From Atrichornis clamosus (Eukaryota; Chordata; Aves; Passeriformes; Menuridae), in the NCBI GenBank assembly GCA_013400975.1, contig WBMZ01011704.1, forward strand, positions 142,572 through 206,571: DNA of 64,000 nt. Direction: 5' to 3'. Both the position numbers and the translations under genes were made by a program. Below the pieces are notes generated by a model. The model was not told where the DNA came from, did no database searches, and saw only the letters and a program-made list of their open reading frames with translations. This document shows, one piece after another, positions 1 to 11,508 of the stretch. Numbering within the stretch: the stretch's first letter is position 1; each line of letters begins with the position of its first letter.

Positions 1-3000
1 ATATATTCAAGATCCTTGGGAAGTGGCCAGGAATGTATATAAACCACCAAATAACTAGCAAACACCTCCCAAAGAATATTGCATCACATTAGTTCTAGAC
101 ATTCTCCAAACAATACAAAATTCTTAAGAGCAAATTAAGGAAGTGATAACATATGTAAAAATGGTCCACTAAACCTGTTGTAGAAAATGAAACAATTTAT
201 TTCCTTTTTAAGACAATACTTGAAAAACAAATGAACTTGAAAACTGTATTGGAATTTGGCCCTAAAACAGAAGATAATATTTAGAATACACCTAGTAGCT
301 GAGGACAATTATTTTACTTTTAATTAATATTAGCCTGTTATCACTGTGATTTCTTAAGCTTTCCAGTAGAGTTTTAACTTCTTTTGTGTCACTCTTTATT
401 AATAGCATAAAAAGACCAAAGGAGAAAATAAAATTCTCTTATGTAAAAGTAATTTCTAAGTAACCTTGGGGTAGGTATCTTTCAAAAAATACTTTTGTAC
501 AAAGCAAAGTAAATTGTACAGAGATTTAGTTAACTACTTCAAGCAGCACATATAAATACCCTTTAGACATAAGTCTAGACTTTAATGTCTATTATCATTA
601 CTACAGACACCCAAGAGCTATGTGTTTGTAAGAGGTTTGGTTTCGCAGTAGTTACACGTTGGGGATCCCTTCTATGCATCTCTGTAAACAAAGCAAGAGA
701 GAACTTCGTAGTTTTGATCAAAAATACCAATGGAAAAACAAACCAGTTTTTAATGTCATGTTGAGATTTCCCTGTGGCACACAGAGAAAAAGCTCTGTAC
801 AGTATATGTGGTATATGTACCTGTAAGCAGCAATTACTGCATAAAGAGAGATGTTCCACAATTTCCACAGCTTCACACTGCTAGCATGCTTTTCTCTGGC
901 AATTAACAGCAAGAAATGATACCTCAAAAAGTGTCAAGGGGAAACAGAGTCTTTGATAAAACCGCAAATTGTTTTTAAATGAGTTTGACACTATTCAAAT
1001 AAACCTTTCTCTTTTCCCATTTTCAATACTATTATATTTTAACACCTTTTTGGTGTGCAATTCTGTTCTATCACCTTCAAAAAACAAAATAAAACTATTA
1101 CATGGTAAGTGCCAAAATTCAAAGATTAAAATACTTCCATCAGAAAAAACTTAGTTATTGCATTTTCCAAAGACCAGGAATGTGCCACAGGAGGAAATTT
1201 AACTCTTTCTTAAATGTTACCTAGAACCAGAAAAGCTTTAACACGTCTCCCTGTATTTCAGGAACAGGGTGCCCAACTGTCAACATTTCAAAATCAATAG
1301 TTAGCTCATAGAACTTTCTTACTATGACTATTCACCATTAATGACTTCCAGATTCCAAAATGTTCATTCTGGGTTTATTTCCTCAACTCTTCCTCCAATA
1401 AACAACACTGTCTACGTGTCGAAATAGCAACAGATGCAAGAATTGGAAATATAAGTAAAATTAATCTTCTACTCAATCCTTACAGCACCATAAACATTAC
1501 ATCCTCTCTAAGTATAAGATCAGGATAATATAATTTAAGACATCTACTCGTGGCGATCCTATGGGTATAGGCCATCATAATTATCTTCAAAAACACAGAG
1601 CTGCTCTACCTCCTCACTGCTATGCAGCACTGTAACTACAGCCCTCTCGACTTCACTGCCTACTGTAAAAAGGGTGACCCTCTATGTGTGTTGGGAGGCT
1701 GAGTTAGAAAGGAAAAGAAGGGAAATAAACACAAGTGACAGGGCAAGACAAGGCAAGGCAGGGGTCACAAATGACTTCTGTGAACCTGCTACATGGTATG
1801 GTAGCAGGACTCATTCATGTGAAAACTGTATTTTCTGTCACGTGCTGAGTGGGAATCACAAGACTTCAGGAAGAGAGGCAGAGGTCAGGGATTGTTATCT
1901 ACCAGAATAGCTTGTTCAGCTTGCAAACCCATCTGGAGGATCATGAGGCACTAAGAGATAACCAACATCAAATTACATTCCTTCAGAAGGAAGCACCTAG
2001 TGCAATACATGTCATCTTACCATATACAATAAAAAATCATTATAGAAAAAGGAGATTAAAAATTTAAAGAAAAGCTTATAATACAGTGCCCCATTCAAAT
2101 TGCTGTGGAACTTGCAATCAGTTCTAAAACTGATGAATCTATGGCACTATCATTATATTTCTGTCAATATCCTTCCTTCAACAGAAACTTGAACAGGACT
2201 GAAGCTTACAGCCCACATTTCACAATATGTTTATTCTGAATGTAACATTGTTAAACTGAGTACAGCATTTTAGGGTATTTTATAGAAAAGTAAAAGACTG
2301 TAATTTTCCAATCATACTGTGTTCTGAACATCTTCATTCTTCTCTGTTTATAAAGAACTTTTTACCCCTTCACAAGAATGAGTGGACTAAAACATATTGT
2401 AAGGTTTTATTGACAATACATGTGTTCCTTTTCCAGTTCTAATCACAGAAACAAAAATTATGCTGGGGCTAGTTTATTCATCATCTGTTTATTTGGATTT
2501 TAGTCTCTTTCTCTTATAGGAGTAATTCCAATTAACGTAATTAGGAACTTAAGCAATAAATTATTATGTCTGTTTTTTCCATTGGGTTTTAAAGACACAT
2601 GGACATAAATCATGTGCATCAGTGGTAATAGGATAATATTCAATCATCTTTTTATAAGTCCAAATTAAAAATTTTTGAAAGAAAAGTGAAGTCTTTTTTT
2701 TCTATTTTTCTTGTTGAATAAATCATGACTTCACAAATGCCTTCAATGCAAATTTCAATTTTTCAAAACAATTAGAAAACTGTATACTTTGGGGGTTTTT
2801 TTATTCTTAATAATATATGTAGGTGACCAAGGAATAAGAATAAAAGTCATAAATGAGAGTTTAAAAATAGGAAAGAATATTCTTCAACAAAAATTCTCAG
2901 AAGATATTTTTTCCTAGGTATTGCAGAGAAGAATGTTGAGAGAAAGGAAAACAGAAACTATTCATAATGGTAAGAATGAACAGGGGCAACAGGCTACATG

Positions 3001-5630
3001 CTTGCTGACAAATTTGCCCCCCCAAAACTTGCTAAGTTCTGGAATGTCTCCCTGAAGAGAAAGAGAACTAACAGTTTCTTATTTCAGTTTGTTAGTGAGG
3101 CAGACAGTGGCAATGGAAGAACAAAATCAAGTCACAGGGGAATAAATCCATTTGAGTTTAGATACTTAAAGTCTAACTAAATAATCTCTGTGGGCCAGCC
3201 TCATTGTCAAAATATGAAATCTGCTGCCTGTTAAGAGACGACAAATGTATTCTTGCATATATGGCAGCTACAGTGGGCAACCAGGAATAGTACAAAGAGC
3301 CAAGAAGGGAATACCATATCAAACTACAAGTGAGTACAGAAAGGAATGATCTGTTTCACTTTTTCACATAACCACACAAATTTACATTAAAAAAGTAAAA
3401 TGTATAACAAGGCAAGTATAATCATTATTTCTCAGTCTGTACAGCAGTTAGGTAAGGTATATCTCAAGACTGATCCTATCAGTAGAATGGTTAAAAAATT
3501 CTGCAGCAGAGAAAAGAAATTATTGATATTTTCATTCAGTCTGCTGCTCAGTTTACAGAAGGACTGACAGTTCCAGCATAGTCAAGTATAATTTTCCCAT
3601 TTCTCCATGTAACAGGATAAGAAACAAAGTCATAGTATTCCTATACAAGTAGTTTTGAAATCTCACAGCATGAAAATATTTTCTGATTTTGCAGCCAGTG
3701 GCTCTGTGGGATTTGTTTTCTAGTTTTTTAGCTGTCTATGCATAAATCTTGATGTATTACAGATGAAAAATTTCCAACATTCATGAGTTGAGGGTATCAC
3801 ATTTTTCATTTGTACCTTATGGGGAGCACAGTGTGCAAGGGTTCCTTCCATGTACCATGTACTACCACTAAACCGTAAAACCCAGGACTTTTAACAGATT
3901 ATTTATTTTCATTAGCTATAGCCTCCCACTCTGTTTTCTCTTGAGAGTTGCTGGGAACTTTCTCTACATCAATTCTTTAGCATCCTTTATGAGTTGTTTT
4001 CTCCCTCTGTTGCACATCAAGTCTAGTCATAATGAAGGAATAGGGTGTATAGGATCCAGGAAAGAAACTGGTATTCCTCTGGGTCTCCAATTTTCTTCTG
4101 TAGTCTTCTACCTTCCAGAAGTTGGCAGAAGTTATGTCTTTGACTCCTCTCACCTTTTCTTCCCATCTGCCAGCTAGTCTGGAGCATTGTAGACCAACAA
4201 AGAGGTTCTCCAGTGTATCCATCTGTGATCAAATTGTGAGCTTCTCCTTCCTAGAACACTTTAAAGTGCAGCCTGTACCTTTCAAAGCACCTTTCTAAGA
4301 AGTAGGAAGCTGTGACTTCTCTATATACATCTTTCTGGATATAACTGTGGCATCTCAAGAGATACAGACACTACCGCACCAGACAGTCCAATTAATTTCT
4401 ACCTTCCAAGCAAATAGGTTTTAAAATCCATAGTCTTGTTATGTCAGTGCAAGAAATTGTTAAAAATGGAGCAGAAGTGTCTTTGTTTTACAATGAACAA
4501 AACCCTAAGCTACAGTAGCTTTGAAATAACTTCATATTTCAGATCCAGGAACACACCTGCAGTGTTGTCAAATATAAGGATTTTATAGTGCATGTCTAGT
4601 GATTATGAGGTGCCTGATGCATGGAAACATGGTTAAAGGCTGGGTGTGTGAGCATTTTCCCAGACTAAAAGACATATTCTGGGTGTTTTAAAGGTACCAT
4701 CACCAAGCTCACAAGTAAAATAATTGTCAGTTTACAGTGTAATGAGAGAGATAGAAAAACATGAAAGGAGAATGAGAGACAAATGCAGAACAAGCAGGTG
4801 TAGAAGAATGGGGGCAGGATGGAGTGCAGAATATACAGTGAATTATATGGGGGAAGCTGTGTAGGTAGAGGAGTAGTGCATAAGAAGCATTCACCTCTTC
4901 AAACATGGGAAACAATTTTTTCAAACATGGATTTGGTCTGCTGTGTCTAGTTTTGGGTGAATAACTGGCTTTCAGAAATTTGGAATTAAAAATAATATTT
5001 TGCACATTCATTTTATTTCAGAACAACTTAAGGAACATTGTGGGATTTTTAGAGATTCAGTTTGAGACTCCAGAATATGTTGGGTTCGTGGTCAGCCAGA
5101 AAAATGCAAAAAATGCCTAATTTTAGTGCAAAATAGATATTACTATTTCTCCAAAGGATGGACTAAAATATCTTCCCAGTCTTCTTTTTTTCGGAGGACT
5201 TTTGTAGTTTCCAAGCTTATTGTCATCTACTATACCAAAGTAGATAGTCTCGGTTCTTTCCAAACTAGCACTATAAAAATACAGAAGGCGAATATGAGAC
5301 CACAAAAAATGTGCCTTATCGTAAAACAAAATGTGTATGTGGTGAATATTACCTGATAGAGAAGTGACAGCTTGAACTGTGTCAGCATGGAAATTAATTA
5401 CACAGATAGTACTCAGAAACAAAGAAAGTGTCTGGAATACATAGCCTATCGAATAGGAATTCCTCACTCCTCTCTAGCCTTACATTCAGATACCTCGGTA
5501 ATAGCCAAATGGATTTCTATCAAACTTTTGAGGCAGTTCACGTCTGAAGTGGGCACTAATCTGAGAAATTTCCTTCCAAGAGTTAATGGTTTGGAAAGAT
5601 AAAAGCAGCAGAAATTAAGTACTTAAAATG
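1..5630. other. Unassigned AT-rich non-coding DNA
   Basis: Only short, unrelated reading frames (about 115 codons or fewer) occur on either strand, none with recognisable protein motifs. I saw no CpG-rich promoter, tRNA, LTR signature or CR1 homology. It reads as ordinary vertebrate intergenic or intronic sequence. Ancient, highly diverged repeats could be present and missed by eye. Confidence 0.6.
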
Positions 5631-5859
5631 GAAAGAGCATCTTAACCACAACTATTAAACTTGTACCTCTGTAACCTCAAGCTGTGAGTTCAGATCTCAA
5701 AAGATACGTGACAACAGGTTGACTCAGTGCTCAGATGAGAGCCCTTTAGGACACACTCAGTAGAAAGTCAGCAGAGACAGCAGCATTCCCACTGAGCTGC
5801 TAATGAAGTAGTAACCATGCCAGGTGTTTGAGGCTATCCAAGACAAGACGTAGAATTAT

Positions 5860-8500
5860 TGTCTTATCTGTCTAGCGGCATAGTTACTCTGACAGTATAG
5901 ATGTGAAGCCTAGTGTCCTGGTCTGAGGCCGATTTGCATAGTTGCTATCACCCCACAACCTCATTTGAGTATGCAGTTCTCTGCTTCTTGCTCTGGAAGT
6001 GTCACAGTTTAGCCATCAGTGGACAGACAGTGGTCTTCACTATAATTTTGTAACTATGCAGTAGGAGACTCCTAACCACAGAAGGTACTTCTCAGCCCTT
6101 GTCTGTGTCCCTAGACAAGCCATATCAAATGGAGTTTTGAGTCTGGTAGGCATGAAGCTAGGCGTCTAAACATGACACTTCATCGTAATTGTATGACCTC
6201 TGACTGAAACAGAAAGGCAGCTCTGTCTCCTTTTACAATTTGTTTGTCCAATGACGAGTCACATTTACATACCCATAGGTAAAAGGTACTGCTGAGCTTC
6301 AATCTGCCTAATATCCTTCAACCTACTAAAATGGCATAGAATTATTTTCCAACTTCAAATGAATGTTTTGATTTTATATCTGCACACACCTTTGAAGACT
6401 GTGAGAATTATATATGTTGCATATGTAGAAAAGCTGTAAAAATATGGAAAAGTTCTTGGGATCTATGTGCATGCAATTTATTCTGCACATGAGAATATGT
6501 CATTCTAGCAAACAGAGTAAAACATGTTTATAGAGTCTGATTTCTCCAATACACAACAATGTCATCTGAAGTTAGTGATTTCTCTCTGTGAAAATTCAAG
6601 CTTTGAATATTTAATCCTGTTGTTCTACTGTTCCAAAGCAGTCATTACTAAATTCAGTGTAAGTTCAGGTGGGTACCTTCATGCTCTTCCCTCATGCTTT
6701 GCTATTTTCTCCAGGACTGGCCTTTTTTTCTTTTTTTTTAAATTTATTTTTAATTTATTTTAAAATTAATTTTTAAATTTTTGTTTGTTTGGGGTTTTTG
6801 CTTGGGTTTTTTTGTGTACATATTTTCTGTGTCCCCTGGGCAATATTTCAGAATAACATTTCATGGAAATTTAATTGCCCTTGTCAAGTAGTTTGTTCTA
6901 TAGACACATGTACTCTCTTAACATGAACAAATGTTCATCCTCCTACTAAAACTATTGGTTAGCATGGTTCTTAAATATCTGCAAATGTTCTTGTCCTTTG
7001 TTTTTCTGAGGAAATTAAGCTTATGCATTTACATGGTTTATTCATCCATTTATCTATCATCTATCTGTCTATCTATCTATGTATCTGTCACCATATCCCT
7101 GATGCCTAGTTTTTGTTTAATTTATTGAACAGAGTTCAACCACACTTGGCAACTGGAAAAGCCATTTCAAATATAAATAGAATTCTGAGCTTATAAGCAT
7201 TAGTCACAAAGTTACTGCTGGGAGAGATGAAATCATTGTTTCCCTCTTCTGCTAGAGAGAAAAAGAAAAGCAATTAATGCACTCCACAATGTGCATACTC
7301 CACCTTCATCTTCTACGTGTCCAGCTGGTGGAGGCAGGTTGGGTTCAACAGGTGCTACATTTCTTCCTACCTCCTGAAAAAGCAAGTTATATTCTTCTTT
7401 GCTGTGGCTCTGTCTGTGTTTTGCTCACTGTCTTCACTATGGTTTTACTCCTAATCTGAACTGCACAGTGCTAAATAACATCTGGGACCAGGTTGGTCTT
7501 TGCCCTGTGTACATGGAAATTGGACACAGAAACACAGAGCAAGACTTTAACGTCCACAGAAGTCACACCTCCAGTCAATATTGACAGGGTAACCATTACT
7601 AACCAGCCATGACTACTCTTATGTAAAGGACGGAGAATGAGTTTTGATATACGTCACTACATGTGCCACTTAAGCAAGGATAGGATGTGGAAATTCTAAG
7701 CAGCCAAAAGCAGGACCAGCACCCACATCTGGGATTCACAGCCACACTTCTCTTACCAGAGAAGCTCCTGTGGTGATAATGGTATGTGTTCACCCATTTT
7801 TCATAACCCACTGAAACCCACATCTAAATAACTAAAGCTGCAATAGAACGCTTCAAATACAAAATGCGAAACAAATTAAACAAGAACAAATCCACCAGAC
7901 AAATTCATAAAGGTAATAATCACAAATTATTTGGCAAGTTCAGCTGAAGCACTGTGGTACACAGCCCGCATGTCAGAGCCGTATGACTTATTTTTATGTG
8001 TTCTGAAGAAAAAGTAGTGTAGCATTCAAACTGCGGAGCTTTTGTTACCAGGATTGTATCTCACCAAGTGGTCTCAGCATTTCAATTCCATCTTCTAAAA
8101 CCTAAAGTGGAATTTGATCAAATACCAAATTGATTTTAAAATCACTTTTATGACTTTTGAAAGCATTGCTCAATTTGGGATCCTGTGTTTATATTTATCT
8201 TCAGTTCCATCTCTGCACTCAAATTCATGTTGCTGTTTGAGAATAGTTTGCCATTCTAAATTAAAGGAGCACACACTTGTGTGTGCAGAGTATACTGACA
8301 AAAGCACTGATTTCTGGCTTCAGGCTGAAATGCTCACTAAAACACAACATAAAGCTAATCTTATTTTAGTTTTTGATGCTACTTATTTTGGAATTATAGG
8401 ACCGTTTTCTTGGGTTTGTATTTAAGGTTTCTAATGATGCTAAATGATAGATGTTGTGGAAAAGCATTTCATTGCATCTGTTCAAAAATATGGTTATATA
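5860..8500. other. Unassigned AT-rich DNA with simple repeats
   Basis: No gene was recognised. A T-rich and AT-rich low-complexity stretch lies at about 6722-6800, and a short TATC microsatellite follows at about 7051-7087. Reading frames are all short and lack known domains. Confidence 0.6.
7051..7087. repeat. TATC/TGTC microsatellite
   Basis: Imperfect tandem copies of TATC with some TGTC variants are visible. The array is short and interrupted, so it is probably of low mutability. A small open frame that runs through it (IYLSSICLSIYVS) is a by-product of the repeat. Confidence 0.8.
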
Positions 8501-8502
8501 AT

Positions 8503-8796
8503 GAAAGAAAAAGAAAGGAGAGTGAGGAAGGAAGGAAGGAAGAGAGGGAAGGAGGGAGGGAGGGAAGGAGGGAGGGAGGAAGGAAGNNNNNNNAAGGAGG
8601 GAGGGAGGAAGGAAGAGTGGGAGGAAGGAAAGGAGAGAGGGAGGAAGGCAATGAGGGAGGGAGGAAGGAAGAAAGGAAGGAGAGGGAAAGAGAAGAAATA
8701 GGGGGGAGAAGAAAGAAGAAGGAAGGAAAAAAGGAAGGAAGGAAGGGAGGGAGGGAGGGAGGAAAGGAAGGAGGAAGGGAGGAGGGAAAAGGAAAA
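8503..8796. repeat. Polypurine GGAA/GGGA microsatellite tract
   Basis: Nearly 300 bases consist almost entirely of A and G on the plus strand, built from shuffled GGAA, GGGA and GAAA units with only a few T or C interruptions. The long open frames across it on both strands (Arg/Glu/Gly-rich on plus, Leu/Pro/Ser-rich on minus) result from composition and are not genes. Homopurine-homopyrimidine tracts with mirror symmetry are known to be able to form triplex (H-DNA) and to disturb sequencing, which fits the assembly gap inside this one. Confidence 0.93.
8587..8593. other. Assembly gap (7 N)
   Basis: Seven consecutive N bases sit within the polypurine tract. The true number of repeat units is therefore unknown, and the tract length given for this copy should be treated as an estimate. 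Confidence 0.99.
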
Positions 8797-10873
8797 TTTT
8801 TTCCCCAACTTCTTGGTACACAGATCTCCTCCCACTGAAGTTAGCGACATTGATGTAGTACAAGGAAAATTACGACAATGTAGAGTCCTTGTGAAAATGT
8901 CATTCGAAGAAAATATAATCCCAGGACCATTCCAGCTAGAAATAGCAAACTTCCAGACACAGCTTTTCCAAGTAATCAAAAAAACCCCAGACAAACCAAG
9001 AAATTTGATTTTCATGGTATGTTGGACTGTTATGGTAATGGTTCATTACATACATGCTGTGCAGAGATATTCATGTTTATAGAAAGCTTCATGGTAATAA
9101 TAATTTGCTCTTGAAATCTCAGCATCTTCTGAAAATCTTCCAGATTTGCTGGCATGCCAGATGGAGAAAAGAAAGTCATGTGCAAACATCGTAGTCTTAA
9201 TTTGCAAAGTGCAGTCTATGCACCAATAAATTAATTTAACATTGTTCTTCCAAGAAGATTAAACAAAAACTTGAGTCTGTATCCCAAGCTATTATTTTCT
9301 TTCTAGTATTTGAGTTAAATGAGTGAAATTCAAGGTACTCTCAGGAGAAACAATAAAGCAATTAGAAAGCACTCGGAAACAGCTACATAAAAGACACAAT
9401 TCCTGTCAGTAAAATCTGATGTGAAGAGTGCTAAAAATTTTACAAAGAATTCTCAGTATCAGAAACGTATTTTCTTAGGTGAATAAAAGACACAGGGATT
9501 TCTGCACATCCTGGAGCAAGAATAAATGATGGCATCTGAAGCAGTATCTAAACTCCTCTCTCTCATAATTGCTGCCCAGAATTTTTCACCTTTCTTAGAC
9601 ATGTTACTATAGAGGCTCCACCAGCTTAGCCGGTGGGCTTAGCTTCAGCTACCAGCAGGTCCATTTTGGAACTGGTTCTGTACAACAGGGGCAGCTCTCT
9701 CCTGGTGCAGAATCCACATCTGCAGCCTCTTTCTACTAAAAGCTTCCCACATAAAACCAATAAAAATATCTAGCATTTAATTTTGAAATAACTTTTTATG
9801 AAAAGATCCTTGACAATGTCCTGTGTCAAGAAAGGAAACATTTCACAGCCAGACTTCTAGAAATAGAAACATAACGTCATTTTCTCATGAGCAATCTACA
9901 TAGAGTAGAAGAGACAACTGTTGCATTGCATCTGCAAAGTCCCTCAATGACTGAGAAGATACCCAAGAACAGCAATAATAAGAGGTATTTTTTTCTGCCT
10001 GGTAGTTCTTCCTGTATTCTTGGAGGCCAAGGTGGCTGAATACTGTTCTTCCCTCTACATGGCTTTAGCAAGTTTCCTGAAAGTGTGGAAGATTCTGTAG
10101 GTTACACAATAACATCTTTATTTATCTACTGGTGTAAAATTAAGGGGACAAAATATGCATCAGTTCTTCTCACTAAAGTTTCCTGTGTACTACTTAAATT
10201 ATGTTGTCTGGAAGATGACAGCAAGTATAAAAGGGTCTGTGCTTTTTGGTCTATTACAATGGATGGCCAAATAAAGCAGAATGATTCATTTAGCTGGACT
10301 CTTATAGAGAATTAGACCTTGCTCATTGTTAGGACAGTTATACAGTAGGCTATTTACACAGCTTTCATTGCACTTAATTGTAACAGCAGCCCTCAAAAAG
10401 ATATCATACACATCTATTTTTACAGATGTGAAGGATGATTATGAAAAATAAGTCAGAAATAGAACAATGTGTGATCACGTGGAGACTAAAACACGGTGTT
10501 TTTGCTGAGATAGCTTAAATCCAGGAACAGTACACACTTCCAAGATATTCTTAAAACTATATGATGCTATTTAGCACATTTAAATATAGATGTACACTAT
10601 ATTCAACATTAGAAAAACAATACAGATTAAGATAATGCAGAATCTACTGTATTAAAACATCTGTTCAGTGTAATATATTAATCACATAAAGTTAGTTATA
10701 AATTCATGAAATGCTCAAGCATATCTATCACCTGAAATCTGACTTATCAGAAAACTAGGGCCCATGTTTCACATCATTAAAGCAAATAGAAAAATGCCTA
10801 TTGACTTTGAGGGCATTTGTATGAATATTTCCAAATACTGGTTTGAAGCTCCAGAAGTTCAACTCTTTTGAAT
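8797..10873. other. Unassigned DNA between purine tract and solo LTR
   Basis: No gene is supported. A less AT-rich patch at about 9600-9740 resembles decayed avian repeat sequence, possibly retroviral, but too weakly to name. A possible MIR-like remnant lies at about 10381-10445 and is listed separately. Confidence 0.5.
10381..10445 (-). mobile_element. Possible ancient MIR/L2-like remnant
   Basis: The order of short motifs (a CAGCCCT-like block, then TTTTTACAGATGTG and an A/G-rich stretch) resembles the reverse complement of the conserved 3' part shared by MIR SINEs and L2 LINEs. Those families are old and survive as short fragments in bird genomes. The match is by eye, over about 65 bases and weak. 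Confidence 0.28.
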
Positions 10874-10879
10874 GACACC

Positions 10880-11502
10880 TCTCACTTGCGCCTTTTCTCA
10901 AGGCAGGAAGGGTGTGAGGGGGCGAGGTCCAGGTGCAACGACCTTCCAGGAAGTGTTCCTTGTTGAGCCGCTCCTGCGGGATTCGCAAATCCCTTCGCAC
11001 ACACCGGGCACTCCCTGCGAGGTGTGTGCAGGCAGGCACACGCGCACACACACGATCCAAGAAACCAACAGAGACAAAGAGGCAGGAGGGGCCCTTCGTT
11101 TGGTGTTCTGAGGTTTAATGAGGACCCACACTCAAAAGAGTCCAGTGATGAAGAGCCCCATGCAGAAAATTTTATACGGGGGTAGAAAGGGGTGCAGAGA
11201 GCATCAGGGTCCAATGGGGTGAGGGTCCAGGGGCAGAGATAAGGTGGGGTGACAGGGTTACATCCAATAGGGGAAGGAGAGGGGAGGAGAAAGGGAGCCA
11301 CAGCCAATGGGGAACTGAACAAGGGAGAACTTTCCAGAACTGGGTAAGGGTTTACAAATGATTGACAGAGGGATTAACATAATGGGGTGTACAGCAACTG
11401 GGAGACAAACCATTACATCAACTTGGGGGGAGAACCATAAGACAAAACCATAAGATACACCAAGGGGGGTGTAAAACAGTGGCAGTTTCAACCACCACAA
11501 CA
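10880..11502 (-). mobile_element. Solo LTR of an avian endogenous retrovirus (copy 1)
   Basis: Read on the minus strand this is a complete LTR of 623 bases. It begins with TG (complement at 11501-11502) and ends in GA, where CA would be expected. It is flanked by a perfect 6-base target duplication, GACACC, at 10874-10879 and 11503-11508. A TATA-like box (complement of TTTTATA, 11170-11176) lies about 55 bases upstream of an ATTAAA polyadenylation signal (complement at 11114-11119), followed by a CA/GT-rich U5. No gag, pol or env flanks it, so it is a recombination-derived solo LTR. R and U5 closely match the plus-strand LTR at 33416-34097, but U3 is divergent. The 6-base duplication is typical of class II (alpha/beta-like) elements; class was not otherwise established. 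Confidence 0.88.
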
Positions 11503-11508
11503 GACACC

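Noticed and set aside
7051..7087. TATC array as a possible CRISPR-like or regulatory repeat
   Set aside because: It is a plain tetranucleotide microsatellite without spacers.
8366..9015. Long open frames on both strands across the polypurine tract, up to 173 codons
   Set aside because: Their Pro/Ser/Leu- or Arg/Glu/Gly-rich translations are produced by the repeat composition and cross an N gap, so they are not genes.
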